Below are positions 43,701 through 49,995 of a stretch of 64,000 bases of DNA, one piece after another. Origin of the DNA: Paragonimus westermani (Eukaryota; Platyhelminthes; Trematoda; Plagiorchiida; Troglotrematidae); NCBI GenBank assembly GCA_008508345.1, contig QNGE01003261.1:18751-82750 (forward strand), given 5' to 3'. The notes beneath the pieces were generated by a model. That model was not told the origin of the DNA. It searched no databases and saw only the letters and a list, made by a program, of their open reading frames with translations. A program made the position numbers and the translations under genes. How positions within the stretch are numbered: the stretch's first letter is position 1; the number at the start of each line of letters is the position of its first letter.

Positions 43701-46700
43701 ACTGTCTTCTGTAATGAATAGTCAATATGCACAGTAACCATGGGCTCATTTCTCAAGCTGACGTCTTTTGATGTATTCCAAATCCAAGTTTTCACCTACC
43801 TACTGTATGTGTCCCTAATGAAAATGTGGTTTTTGTACAACCCTAATAAACTCGACGGCATCCAACTTCGTGCAAACCAGGACAGTAACATAAATCTATA
43901 AATACATGGACACAGTAAGGAATTCCATAATCGATAGAGCAAGGTACGATCAAAAGCAGCGAACTAAGTGACAAAATGCACAAAAATGCTTAAAGCCTTT
44001 TCATTCCCGAATAACCTTACAGATAATGTTAAAGCAATAGGATTGCAGTGAAAAGCTATTGTGAGGTGTGCATTCACAAATAAATCAGGTGACTTTTTCA
44101 AGAAAAGCAGAAAAATCGAACAGGAGCGTGGAGGTTTTGGGAATGGGTCAGACACCCCTCTAGACCTACCGTCACTTTGCGTCCAGACAGAGTTCGAATA
44201 CTCTTCTTATGAGGTCCAATCCGACGCCTCGTCAACATCCGCACATCGCCAGAGCCCGAGGCGTCGACCATATCTAGAATCTTAGGTTTTCCATCAGGAG
44301 TGACCTGAAGACAGCAAAATGTAATTCCGATTACTCCCAAATAGATAAATAGAAATTAAGAATCCCGAATGTTTTCCAGTCGTTCAACTCAACAAGTGTC
44401 GTATGTATGACGTTAGACATGCAGTCACGGCTAACACCGTCTTGGTATGTAAATGGTAGCTCATTCACTATGGTGACTGGCAACGTCGGCACTCAAAAAA
44501 TACGGCAGACTATCAACACGGAACAACAATCATGAGCCGTTACAACAAGCTGTCATTATTTCATTTCCTGCTGTCAATGGTGACTACAAGTGACGGCTTC
44601 AGAGTAGAATGGCACTATGCGACTAGTAGCTCAGAACCTGTAGTGAACACGACGGTAATGATGGGTTTGTTCCCTCCAAAGACTACAGCTTCAAAGACTG
44701 GTTATTCTATCCAGATCTTTCCTTGTAATGGATGACTAACACGCTTACTCACACACACAGGGGTCGAAGTGCAAATTCCGGTCCACAGGAGGATATGCAC
44801 TAACAATGAGCGAAAATCGAGTCCGGTGTTTACTTCCGAGGTGGACCGACCAACCGAAAGGTCTGGGTGACAGTGCATACTGCGAACAAACGTGAGTAGT
44901 GTTCGATGTGAAATAATACCAATTCTCCAACCTCCTCACATGAGAAAGTATTTGGCAGAGAACAGTTTTGTCAATCACAATCATTATACCTAGAGATGTG
45001 ATATCTTTTCCGTGACAAATTCGAAAAAAATGGTATTGCCGGAAGAAAACTTATAGCAGCCGAGAAATTCATAGCAACTCATTCAGCTGAACTACCGTTG
45101 TTGTTGTAACCGCGTTGTAGCACCGGTCACCGTATATCTAAAAGGACGGTGACGTGCCTCACTTTTGCCAAACCCAAAAACAATTTACTACAATCAGTGT
45201 GCAAACAGAGCAAAAATCATTGGCCACATGAAAAAACGCTTATCAGTCAATATGGACGAATAGATCAGAAATGGCAACTGAATGTCCATCGCCATATCCT
45301 CTGTAGGTGAGTTACAAAGCATGTATCAGAAACTGAGAGGACTCCGCAGGTGGATTCCTTTTATGTTTGCTGCATTCAACTGAAATTGCGTCCATCTGGA
45401 AGTGAACGCGAAAATTGTACTCAGAAGGTGCTTGCAACGAAATTGTGCTTGCCCTGGTAAGCAAAACATGTGAATCGTAATTCTCGTCTCTAATGAACCA
45501 CCTTAGAAACTTTCTGCATAACATGCTTCGGCAGCGTAACAACCGCATGAGATGCTATTGAATTTGTGGCCGACATAAATACCGCTCTGTCAATATTCAA
45601 GATCGAAAGGGGACAGGGAAGATTTTCCAACAACCGTCAATTATGTAATTCAATATGACACGATAACTACTGTTTGCGTACACAAAGTTCAACAGGCGAA
45701 TTCAACAAGTAGTCGCTAGGAGTTAAGTTTGCAGTTCCACAGCTGTAACAATCACATTTGAAAAAGGGTATACTAGAGTACCAAACAGACAAAATAGGAC
45801 AATGCAACAATGCGAAATGAATTTGAAAGTAAACTGGCCCAGCAATTCAGCGCAAGAGCCACAGTCAAGCACAAAGTGGTCCATCTCAGTCAATATTTCC
45901 CCGAGTTAACTGGTTACAGGCAGTGTCCAGGGCACCCGTAACAGTCTTCTTTAAACTCTTCATTTCAGTACTTAAGGTTACTTTTCTCGCATCATCATCA
46001 TCACAAAAACAGCCATGAGCCTGACCAAAAGGTACTGTGGCTCGGGCCGCCGCTCACCTCAACAGTGACGTGGAATATCCTAAAAGGAAAGATTACTACG
46101 AAGGACAAAAAAGATTGAAGAAGACTGAATGGAAGAACTAGAAATGGTATGGATACAGGTACGCCATTGACTGCGACANNNNNNNNNNNNNNNNNNNNNN
46201 NNNNNNNNNNNNNNNNNNNNNNNNNNNNNNNNNNNNNNNNNNNNNNNNNNNNNNNNNNNNNNNNNNNNNNNNNNNNNNNNNNNNNNNNNNNNNNNNNNNN
46301 NNNNNNNNNNNNNNNNNNNNNNNNNNNNNNNNNNNNNNNNNNNNNNNNNNNNNNNNNNNNNNNNNNNNNNNNNNNNNNNNNNNNNNNNNNNNNNNNNNNN
46401 NNNNNNNNNNNNNNNNNNNNNNNNNNNNNNNNNNNNNNNNNNNNNNNNNNNNNNNNNNNNNNNNNNNNNNNNNNNNNNNNNNNNNNNNNNNNNNNNNNNC
46501 CATAAACTCTCACTCTGCTTGCAGAGTGAGCGTACAGCGATCTCAATAGATTCACGTATTTCTCTGGTACTCCCTTGCGAAGGAGACAGCTCCAGAGAAC
46601 GTTACGAGCAACTGAATCGAATGCAGCCCACAGGTCCAAAAAGACCACGGCCATCGGCTGCCTATATGAATGCCGATGTTTTTTCTCGCATCACAAGTAC

Positions 46701-48314
46701 GCTGATTATTAGGATTATAGTCATTCCAGCTATCGACCTCACTCACACATTGTCGGTAGCGTCTTCATTATATTTCACTCTAAAACAACAGAACTGTGCC
46801 CATTTTTAAGGCCTCAAATAAAGATTGTCCCCTAAAGCGCAACCAAAGTAGATACGCGTGCAGAGCTATGGCACTGTGTTGAGTAGTCAAAAGGAAAAAC
46901 CTGGAAGTCAGAACGTTTAATGTCTGTGTAGTACAAGAATCTGAAAGCTTTGACCTCTGTCAGTTACTCAGCCCGTGCGTTGAACTGAACCAAGATAAAA
47001 TCAATGGCTATGATTCACGGAATCTAGAAGGACTAGGGACAATTCGACATCTATACCGCGATCAAAATTGCTCGTACTCCGCATCTCATTAAAACGGAGA
47101 ACACCACCGAAATACCTCTAGACAGAAGAACCAAACAAGCGGTGTATTTCCTATCTTGCGAATAGTCAGCAAATTAACTAATGTGTGCATATGTCAGGCG
47201 ATTCCTAGACTGGAAAAGCTTTTGTAACATATGGTGCATAAACTGCTGAAGACATTGTCCACAAATCATAACATTTATTAACCAATCAACCAGTTAAATG
47301 TCGAATCACACAAAAAGGGTATCGAATTGGACAATAACTGGCGAAATCAAACTTCCAGAAGAGATGTAAAAACGTCCTCAATTCAGTAATTCTTCAATCT
47401 AAGGCCAACAGTCAGACAGCAAACACAAATAGGCCGCGCCGTCCAGTCGACACATGACCCAGTATCTTATCAGCATTAGTCAACAAAGCGGCAGTTCTAT
47501 AATAAGAGATGTGATGACAGCATTGGAGAGTCTCTAACCACATTGGTCAGAGAAAAGATCAATCAAGGATCATCGAGGAATTCAGCGAATGCCTCCGGAA
47601 TGCGAAAGGAGAAACGGTCACGTCATGAAGAACTCAAATGATTAACGCGTTGTGCACGTACTGCAGTTTCAATATGCTTACTTTCATAAAAGAACGACAA
47701 AACCGCACGCTTCTCATCTCTATCTGTGGTATTTTACAAAAGATTACGAGTTCGCACTGCGCTTTGAGTAGTATGTCGATGCAGGCTAGTTCTGAATATT
47801 TACTGAGCTTGGGTATAAAGATATCTCCTTGAACGTGATGGGTGAAAACAATCCCGAACGAGTTAACCTACACCTACCAGGGGGTCAGTAAACAGTTTCT
47901 TTGGCCAGCACGGCAATCAACACTTCAATCCTGCAACCACATTCCCTAGTGTGGGGCCGTCATTAAGTTTTGTTGCCAAATGTCCTCAGAACACTGGGTC
48001 ATATTGGATATGGTCTAGGAACACAGTTTGGGTAGGTAAATGTCAAAAACAAGAGATATTCGGCAAATCGTACAGTATAATGGAATATCGACACCGGAAG
48101 CTGACAACAAAATAGCACTACGTGCGAAGTTTTATCTACAGCTACCTGAACAGTCCAAAGCAGTTACCTGTAACCCCGCCGCACTAGGATCAATGCCTGT
48201 ATCCCAAATCGCAACGACTGTATTGCGACCATCACACTCAGGATTCTCTTTCATGAAAACATCTGCATTGATCGGCCAAACCGGCACGAGTCGCACAGCG
48301 TTCATTGGTTCCAT
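4319..48314 (-). CDS. TPP2: Tripeptidyl-peptidase II, 12 exons, 3' end outside the window
   Basis: This is the whole visible gene model; each exon has its own entry. TPP2 is a very large cytosolic S8 (subtilisin-type) serine peptidase that removes tripeptides from the free N-terminus of peptides released by the proteasome. The model gives about 837 codons against roughly 1,250 in animal TPP2, so the C-terminal third lies beyond position 1 or in exons I missed. All active-site positions are present: Asp in IWDTGID (48203-48201), His in GHGTHVA (28964-28962), oxyanion Asn in GGNNGPG (18774-18772) and Ser in NGSSMSSP (13495-13493). All introns begin GT and end AG, and phases agree at every junction except exon 3/exon 4. 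Intron lengths range from about 1.0 to 9.1 kb. The match to TPP2 comes from remembered family sequence and has not been run as a search. Confidence 0.93.
4765..5743 (-). other. TPP2: TPP2 intron 11
   Basis: An intron of 979 bases between exons 11 and 12. Position 5170-5215 resembles the aggctg-ctggaaagtctat core of the dispersed repeat at 9655 and 18504, too diverged to call with confidence. Confidence 0.75.
5744..6002 (-). CDS. TPP2: TPP2 exon 11
   Basis: The acceptor ctgttctcttttgtgacag| completes an AG|C Ser codon; the donor is GACCAG|GTACCT, phase 0. The peptide includes YGWRLRCAV and PQRGIWLRRGW, the counterpart of the TVTVGNNRGIYLRD start of the domain after the protease, and ends with HIGLDFDQ. 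The first 30 residues (SPGIKRLPVCSRINQLLSS) are not conserved. Similarity is weaker than in the catalytic exons; the call rests on RGIWLR plus matching phases on both sides. Confidence 0.8.
6003..10168 (-). other. TPP2: TPP2 intron 10
   Basis: An intron of 4,166 bases. It contains a short TA run (8245-8260), a hammerhead-like stem-loop at 6990-7017 and one copy of a dispersed repeat (9655-9773). The rest holds no recognisable gene. Confidence 0.75.
9655..9773 (+). repeat. Dispersed repeat, copy A
   Basis: About 120 bases beginning agtgcttcttttc and containing agaggctggctgcaaagtct, then tgagtgatggtcaac and aaccaaatccccgactac. It closely matches 52491-52610 and the right arm of the foldback at 18504-18624, so it belongs to a family of at least three copies here. 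It has no coding potential; a SINE, MITE or LTR fragment are all possible. Confidence 0.85.
10169..10469 (-). CDS. TPP2: TPP2 exon 10
   Basis: The exon lies between tcacacacgcag| and AGCAG|GTATGA. It completes the catalytic domain: LLISAVRHV, then RIPPSLLRLALMNTA and FDQGRGLLQVDKAFDYLMRA, matching FAQGHGIIQVDKAYDYL of the family. The last third, from GITSTAGLN to the donor, is a Ser/Thr-rich linker with no close counterpart. A second GT further downstream (ACT|GTAAGC) is possible, but only AG|GTATGA fits the phase of exon 11. Confidence 0.93.
10470..13461 (-). other. TPP2: TPP2 intron 9
   Basis: An intron of 2,992 bases with no element or RNA gene recognised on either strand. Confidence 0.75.
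13462..13797 (-). CDS. TPP2: TPP2 exon 9 (catalytic Ser)
   Basis: The exon lies between atatatttag| and GTAG|GTATGC. It encodes VAPLVFPEMMRSLYG, an extra polar segment of about 35 residues rich in Asp, Pro and Ser, then AAYTWGSRGPTLDGSLG, VAAPGAAYTSVAGWQL and NGSSMSSPLVAGGV. The second Ser of GSSMS is the catalytic nucleophile; the family has GTSMS, so a Thr-to-Ser change precedes it. It ends in phase 1 and joins exon 10 as GGV-A-LLISAV. The extra segment sits where vertebrate TPP2 has only EYSLREKLPANQ, so it looks like a lineage-specific surface loop. Confidence 0.96.
14517..14687. repeat. Inverted repeat at the 3' side of the Penelope-like element
   Basis: Two arms of 72 bases (14517-14588 and 14616-14687) are reverse complements with 6 mismatches by my count, about 92% identity, separated by 27 bases. 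It starts about 20 bases beyond the stop of the GIY-YIG reading frame (about 14708), where such elements carry their terminal repeats. The arms include tgatgtca, gatgaaacgt and tgcaacccaaatgc in sense or antisense form. The whole could fold into a long hairpin in RNA from either strand. Confidence 0.93.
14550..14595 (-). ncRNA. Hammerhead-ribozyme-like motif in the inverted repeat
   Basis: On the minus strand the core CTGATGA (14589-14583) is followed by a segment able to pair TCAC with GTGA as stem II, then GAAAC (14563-14559) and GTT, the possible cleavage triplet. GCA just before the core can pair with TGC just after the triplet as a three-base stem I. Hammerheads in the terminal repeats of Penelope-like elements are established. 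The plus-strand arm has TTGATGA instead of CTGATGA, so that copy is damaged, but it keeps GAAACGTC. Activity is inferred from motif only; stem III would be minimal or formed between two copies. Confidence 0.6.
14690..16440 (-). mobile_element. Penelope-like retroelement, RT plus GIY-YIG endonuclease, degraded
   Basis: Read on the minus strand in order: LTLSKRLTEILSLGQKFCYP; then in another frame ALKNDQSIFISRPAKGAGIVLLNRDDYIQKM (16365-15904); VPLRPILDMCNSPYHAVAQW (about 15885-15820); motif A KKMISLDVLSLFTNVPW (about 15720-15670); GVAMGSPLGPLLADIFISMLE, and the catalytic box YYRRYVDDVFCVV (15584-15357); NCMPFLDVKLTRRS (15396-15190); PISLKRGLVRCLTNRAKRIC (15200-14970). It ends in the GIY-YIG domain with FDCSCGSAFIGRTTRRLSERIREH (15082-14708). 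This order is that of Penelope-like elements with a C-terminal endonuclease. Several frameshifts and a stop near 15650 make it inactive. The catalytic YVDD is intact. It lies inside TPP2 intron 8, same strand as the gene. Confidence 0.95.
18378..18624. repeat. Foldback (inverted) repeat, copy B of the dispersed repeat
   Basis: The right arm (18504-18624) matches the repeat at 9655 and 52491: gtgcttctctccgaaagagg, ctggttggaaagtctatctg, gcgatcaaatgtgagtgacg. The left arm (about 18378-18462) is its reverse complement: cactcacatttgatcgcag, gatagactttccagccagcc, tttcgaaaagaagcac. About 40 bases separate the arms. This is a MITE-like or head-to-head arrangement about 90 bases from exon 8 of TPP2. 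Confidence 0.85.
18714..18841 (-). CDS. TPP2: TPP2 exon 8 (oxyanion-hole Asn)
   Basis: A 128-base exon between gatttcatttcag| and GATCG|GTATGAG. It encodes RVCKHLNELVNAYGVVMVAS, then GGNNGPGLGTVGCPGGVVEGLIG, matching the RICEVINEAV...SAGNNGPCLSTVGCPGG region. The first Asn of GNNGP is the oxyanion-hole residue of the S8 fold. It ends in phase 1; its final G joins GC of exon 9 as Gly. A foldback repeat lies about 90 bases into the following intron. Confidence 0.95.
18842..19944 (-). other. TPP2: TPP2 intron 7
   Basis: An intron of 1,103 bases without a recognisable element. The open frames here on both strands overlap one another and lack domain motifs. Confidence 0.8.
19945..20021 (-). CDS. 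TPP2: TPP2 exon 7
   Basis: A 77-base exon between tttttacttccag-type acceptor sequence and ATGGG|GTAAGT. It encodes IRWTVDLKCDVVNYSFGENC then VWPNMG, the same length as and clearly similar to the [26 protein letters not shown] block. It starts in phase 0 after LLRA of exon 6 and ends in phase 2, and exon 8 supplies the T that completes GGT (Gly). Below the usual ORF length cut-off. Confidence 0.94.
22178..22215. repeat. CAT/ATC microsatellite
   Basis: An imperfect run of tcatcatcaccatcatcgcc and further cat triplets. Similar runs lie at 30231-30256, 45988-46002 and 58808-58844. Short trinucleotide tails are typical of RTE-type insertions, but no RT sequence adjoins this one. Confidence 0.85.
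22950..24400 (+). mobile_element. Non-LTR retrotransposon relic (jockey/CR1-like RT)
   Basis: Degraded in several frames. Position 22965-23000 shows YSDHHLVKL, the usual end of the endonuclease domain. Position 23317-23613 reads KLVNVDKLHHYFNRLMH and SSAVFKEHPVGV. About 23870-24060 gives PSSSTLDTLVRLVHCIL, LADGRSRAIYTCFSDWSSAF (RT motif A) and DHEKLPQILRAGIQTL. At 24208-24233 the catalytic box reads YAD-stop-VVLG, with a TAG where the second Asp should be. Stops and frameshifts rule out function. It lies in TPP2 intron 6, opposite to the gene. Confidence 0.85.
27277..27511 (+). repeat. Local direct duplication, spacing about 159 bases
   Basis: Position 27277-27352 (cctcgtccgttgggccgatc, gggcgatggctcatccggt) and 27436-27511 (cctcgtccattggtccaatc, gagcgatggctcatccggt) match over about 75 bases; the sequence between and after does not clearly match. 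Both copies can be read as AMAHPV-, but I recognise no protein family. It may be part of an unknown repeat. Confidence 0.7.
28794..29035 (-). CDS. TPP2: TPP2 exon 6 (catalytic His)
   Basis: Eighty full codons between gcctctgtag| and GAGCT|GTAAGT, a perfect consensus donor. It encodes LFYTVKIFDEGKTLQIVTND then GHGTHVAAMTAAYF, the S8 histidine motif, and NGVAPGAQLVSIKISDSRLGSMETG, nearly unchanged from other animals. An acceptor five bases further in (cag|CTG) is possible, but only the first one fits the phase of exon 5. It contains an insertion (DETCDRSTHVTR) between the His motif and NGVAPGAQ, longer than in vertebrates. Confidence 0.96.
29036..30778 (-). other. TPP2: TPP2 intron 5
   Basis: An intron of 1,743 bases with a short non-LTR RT fragment (29228-29460) and a TGA-type microsatellite (30231-30256). 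The remainder shows nothing recognisable. Confidence 0.8.
29228..29460 (+). mobile_element. Non-LTR RT fragment
   Basis: Position 29287-29350 reads AEVKIGPDLSSFAHISGVPQGS; after a small frame change 29360-29425 reads GRLLFLIYMDDHPELNV. This is the VPQGSxLGPLLFLIYxND block (RT motif B and the strand after it) of CR1/jockey-type elements. It is a short 5'- and 3'-truncated piece. Confidence 0.8.
30779..30885 (-). CDS. TPP2: TPP2 exon 5
   Basis: One hundred and seven bases between tttttag| and GACA|GTAAGT. It supplies the last base of a split Leu codon, then ACVDTSPYEPGKTLADMPLL...YSVKRQYACFGED, matching the ACIDSNEDGDLSKSTVLRNYKEAQEYGSFG stretch of TPP2. It ends in phase 1; its last A plus CT from exon 6 gives Thr, followed by QLFYTVKI. 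The phase agreement on both sides supports the call although overall identity is modest. Confidence 0.88.
30886..32787 (-). other. TPP2: TPP2 intron 4
   Basis: An intron of 1,902 bases; no element recognised. Confidence 0.8.
32788..32906 (-). CDS. TPP2: TPP2 exon 4
   Basis: The exon lies between gtgtgttattttag| and GGCT|GTAAGT. It has 39 codons plus two bases and encodes a helical segment SARLLEECLASFDRYYLP followed by VYDCFVFYDGSNW, matching the VYDCLVWHDGEVW motif of TPP2. It ends in phase 2 and joins exon 5 as L-ACVDTS, as in the family (R-ACIDSN). Too short to be called as an ORF; found from the protein motif and splice sites. Confidence 0.88.
33020..33560 (-). mobile_element. RTE-like non-LTR retrotransposon, 3' RT fragment
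   Basis: On the minus strand: GVLLQDWQGRATFLTLGDEPLEVV (33369-33557 frame), then a stop and YLGSCVSTSGMRDWIKNRVA with AFVSLRNLWRWHDLTVSVKGR (33174-33365). In the next frame FDHRCLRSTSGVWWEHLSRN (33020-33217). These are the successive C-terminal RT blocks of RTE-type elements (YLGSxIS, FANLRxLWRRxDI, FDHRCLR, WWEHRVSN). Two frame breaks are present. Same strand as TPP2. Confidence 0.9.
34834..35430. other. Assembly gap (597 N)
   Basis: A run of N. It hides the 3' end of the Penelope-like element on its right flank; any reading frame drawn across it is meaningless. Confidence 1.
35431..35943 (-). mobile_element. Penelope-like element, intact C-terminal GIY-YIG region
   Basis: One uninterrupted minus-strand reading frame of about 170 codons, cut by the gap on its 3' side. 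It shows LLRTHGITLAHKPTATLRR and LSKPKEQSKPADRSNVIYKI, then QCNDCRQHYVGQTGRKLSTR with LHEHELAIKRHD, HEDETGHAFNL and REFLEAWYSS, SINKHIELDKIYEP. The Y-V-G-Q-T-G-R-x-L-x-x-R-L-x-E-H core is the GIY-YIG endonuclease, preceded by the Cys pair of the linker. No stops, unlike the element at 14.7 kb, so this insertion is younger or from another family. The RT domain is absent upstream, so it is 5' truncated. Confidence 0.92.
41980..42193 (-). CDS. TPP2: TPP2 exon 3
   Basis: The acceptor ctgtccttccag| is followed by codons for IPSHWQPTDGFIRLGTKLASELFPRNLLQRLRSHEK, aligning to the IPASW...GIKNGYDFYPKALKERIQ region of TPP2. It continues through a polar, poorly conserved linker. The best donor is A|GTAAGA at 41979, which ends the exon in phase 1 after 71 codons. 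The next recognised exon starts in phase 0, so either a short exon of 3n+2 bases is missing or another donor is used. The only in-frame alternative is ACG|GTCTAG, a weak donor. Confidence 0.85.
42194..44169 (-). other. TPP2: TPP2 intron 2
   Basis: An intron of 1,976 bases with nothing recognised. Confidence 0.8.
44170..44304 (-). CDS. TPP2: TPP2 exon 2
   Basis: Forty-five codons, phase 0 at both ends, bounded by tgtcttcag| and ACG|GTAGGT. It encodes VTPDGKPKILDMVDASGSGDV, one of the best conserved blocks next to the catalytic Asp, and ends with LSGRKVT, equivalent to the LSGRVLKI strand. The middle (RMLTRRRIGPHKKSIR) is more basic than the acidic stretch at this place in vertebrate TPP2. Confidence 0.93.
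45985..46810 (-). mobile_element. RTE-like non-LTR retrotransposon fragment, broken by a gap
   Basis: Right of the gap, minus strand 46690-46500 reads KKHRHSYRQPMAVVFLDLWAAFDSV, NVLWSCLLRKGVPEKYVNLL and YAHSASRVRVY: RT motif A and the following blocks of RTE-type elements. The first catalytic Asp (FLDL) is intact. Left of the gap 46178-46010 looks like the element's 3' end, and at 45988-46002 the minus strand has a TGATGATGATG tail, the short trinucleotide end typical of RTE insertions. It therefore looks like one insertion with an unsequenced middle. Confidence 0.85.
46179..46499. other. Assembly gap (321 N)
   Basis: A run of N inside the RTE-like fragment, so the gap probably reflects the repeat. 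Confidence 1.
48168..48314 (-). CDS. TPP2: TPP2 exon 1 (start codon, catalytic Asp)
   Basis: Forty-nine codons from the first ATG after an in-frame stop (48377-48375) to the donor CAG|GTAACT. The peptide contains NPECDGRNTVVAIWDTGID, matching the YPEYDGRGVLIAVLDTGVD block of the animal family; Asp38 is the catalytic aspartate. A second in-frame ATG lies three codons downstream, so the exact start is not certain, but the N-terminus is as short as is usual for TPP2. It ends in phase 0 and joins exon 2 to give GLQ-VTPDGKPK. An unseen 5' non-coding exon is possible. Confidence 0.9.
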
Positions 48315-49368
48315 GACGGAACTTAATTTCAGTGGGTTCAACAAGTAGCGAACAGAAGTAGGAGCGACAGACTTTTAGAGTACCGCTTCTCCAGAAAGGG
48401 AATCTGTACTACAAAGACAGCTGTTGGCCAATGTTTTTCCTGACCGACGTGGGATGCTGAAACAACAGACAGAAGGTGCAAACCTATCTTTATGGTGAAC
48501 GTAGGCACATGTGTGGGTGAACGTGTGGCGGTCTACGCATTAGCTAACTGATAGATATAAAGCTGCAAACAAACTAAAAAAATGGATTCCAATTAACGAA
48601 TGAAGCAGCGATCCAAGTAAACTCTGGCCACAAAAATGAGCTTCGGTTTTTAACCGTACCCATAAGTAAGACTTGGGCTAAAGTTGATCTTGAAGCTGAT
48701 TCACGTAATAGCGGAGTGATAAGTTAGAAGAGTATAGAGAATGAAAAAGAGAAGAAGGAAAGTGACGGAGATTGAGGAGAAAGAAGAGGTAACAAACTTG
48801 AGGATACAAGTTCACCAATGACTACAACACTGCCGCGTCAGAGAATGAGACCCACCAACGGCGCGAATGAACGCGAAATCCACATCCAAGCAAAGGGCAT
48901 TTACCAAACTTTCTCAGCAGTATGCTCAAGGTTTTCATCAGTTCCTGGTCACCCAGCGATTTCTTCTAACCCCTAACAATCAGAGAAAACATGGCGCGGT
49001 GCGACACATTCTCGGCCAGCGCACGGAGTGCGTGACAAAACCAACGAAGAGTGCGCATGACCCACATTAAATATTTATCTTAAAAAACATGAAACGACGA
49101 ACGCACAACAATAATTGGGAAGAAGTGAAAGGGGTTAGGAGCGATGAGAGGGATGTAAACAGAAGGAAGATGATGCGGTCGTGAACATGGATTCTGAACA
49201 CAAGCGCCATCAACCACCATCATTCTACATACCACACAACGTACTCAACGAAGTACGAACATCATCGTCTGAAACCCAACGAGAAAACCAAGAATGACTC
49301 ACTAAACCAGACTTCAATGTCAATGCAGTCATGCCCCAAAAATACGCCACACACTGGCGATTGAAATA
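48315..49368. other. TPP2 5' flank, no recognised feature
   Basis: This should contain the TPP2 5' UTR and promoter (reading minus). In the first 100 bases I see no clear TATA box or initiator. Nothing else recognisable. Confidence 0.5.
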
Positions 49369-49995
49369 TTACGTCATACACCACTCACCGCTTGAAAACA
49401 AGGCACAGTGCAGCAAACGGTCAGTTGTCATTCGTAAGATTAAGCCAGGCCAGCAAAGCTTGCGGAAAAGCTGTCGGTAGAGTATGTCCATTCCGTAGAC
49501 ATGTCCGCGAAATTCGCCAACGCTGATACTGTTCCTGTCACACGCCTCTGATGCTTCGAAGATACAAACAGTCAAAACGGGGATACTCTGTGAACAACAT
49601 CCGCACGGATGGATCGGGCTTCGCACTCACACAATACCCCTACAATAACAACACATCTGGCTCTACATTACGTCAGCGCCACAGATTGCGTAGGGTGGGA
49701 AACGCCGCCCAAGCTTTAGGTATAAGACGTGATCTCATCAAGTATTGCACAAGCGCTGATGTAGCTCCTAAGGCACATGGACTTTACGACCACCTTTAAC
49801 GGTTCACCATCAAGGGTAAGAGCAGCTGTGGACTCCGGCCAGTCTTGCAGCAGCCCACTGCAATTAGAAGGTGCAAAGGCCATAGCAAACTGAAGCCTCT
49901 AATCTGGGCTTTCCATGAACTCTCATGCAAAAGAGCGGTGTCGTCTGCATATTCTGTCTCTGAATCGGTTGCCTGGAAGCGATTCCACACTATTG
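49369..49995 (-). mobile_element. RTE-like non-LTR retrotransposon, 3' RT fragment
   Basis: On the minus strand: RFQATDSETEYADDTALLHE (49990-49930) with the catalytic YADD box intact; in another frame LLQDWPESTAALTLDGEPLKVV (about 49860-49795); then EFRGHVYGMD and CWPGLILRMTTDRLLHCALF (49540-49380), matching the WLGHVLRMxxDRLPxRALF end of RTE RT. Order and content repeat the relic at 33 kb, but the two cover different parts of the gene. Confidence 0.88.

Larger units (their letters stand above)
44305..48167 (-). other. TPP2: TPP2 intron 1
   Basis: An intron of 3,863 bases containing an RTE-like fragment and the second N gap (45985-46810). The rest is unremarkable. Confidence 0.8.

Noticed and set aside
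46001..46654. A 217-codon minus-strand frame
   Set aside because: It crosses 321 N; only the first 50 codons are clear RT sequence.
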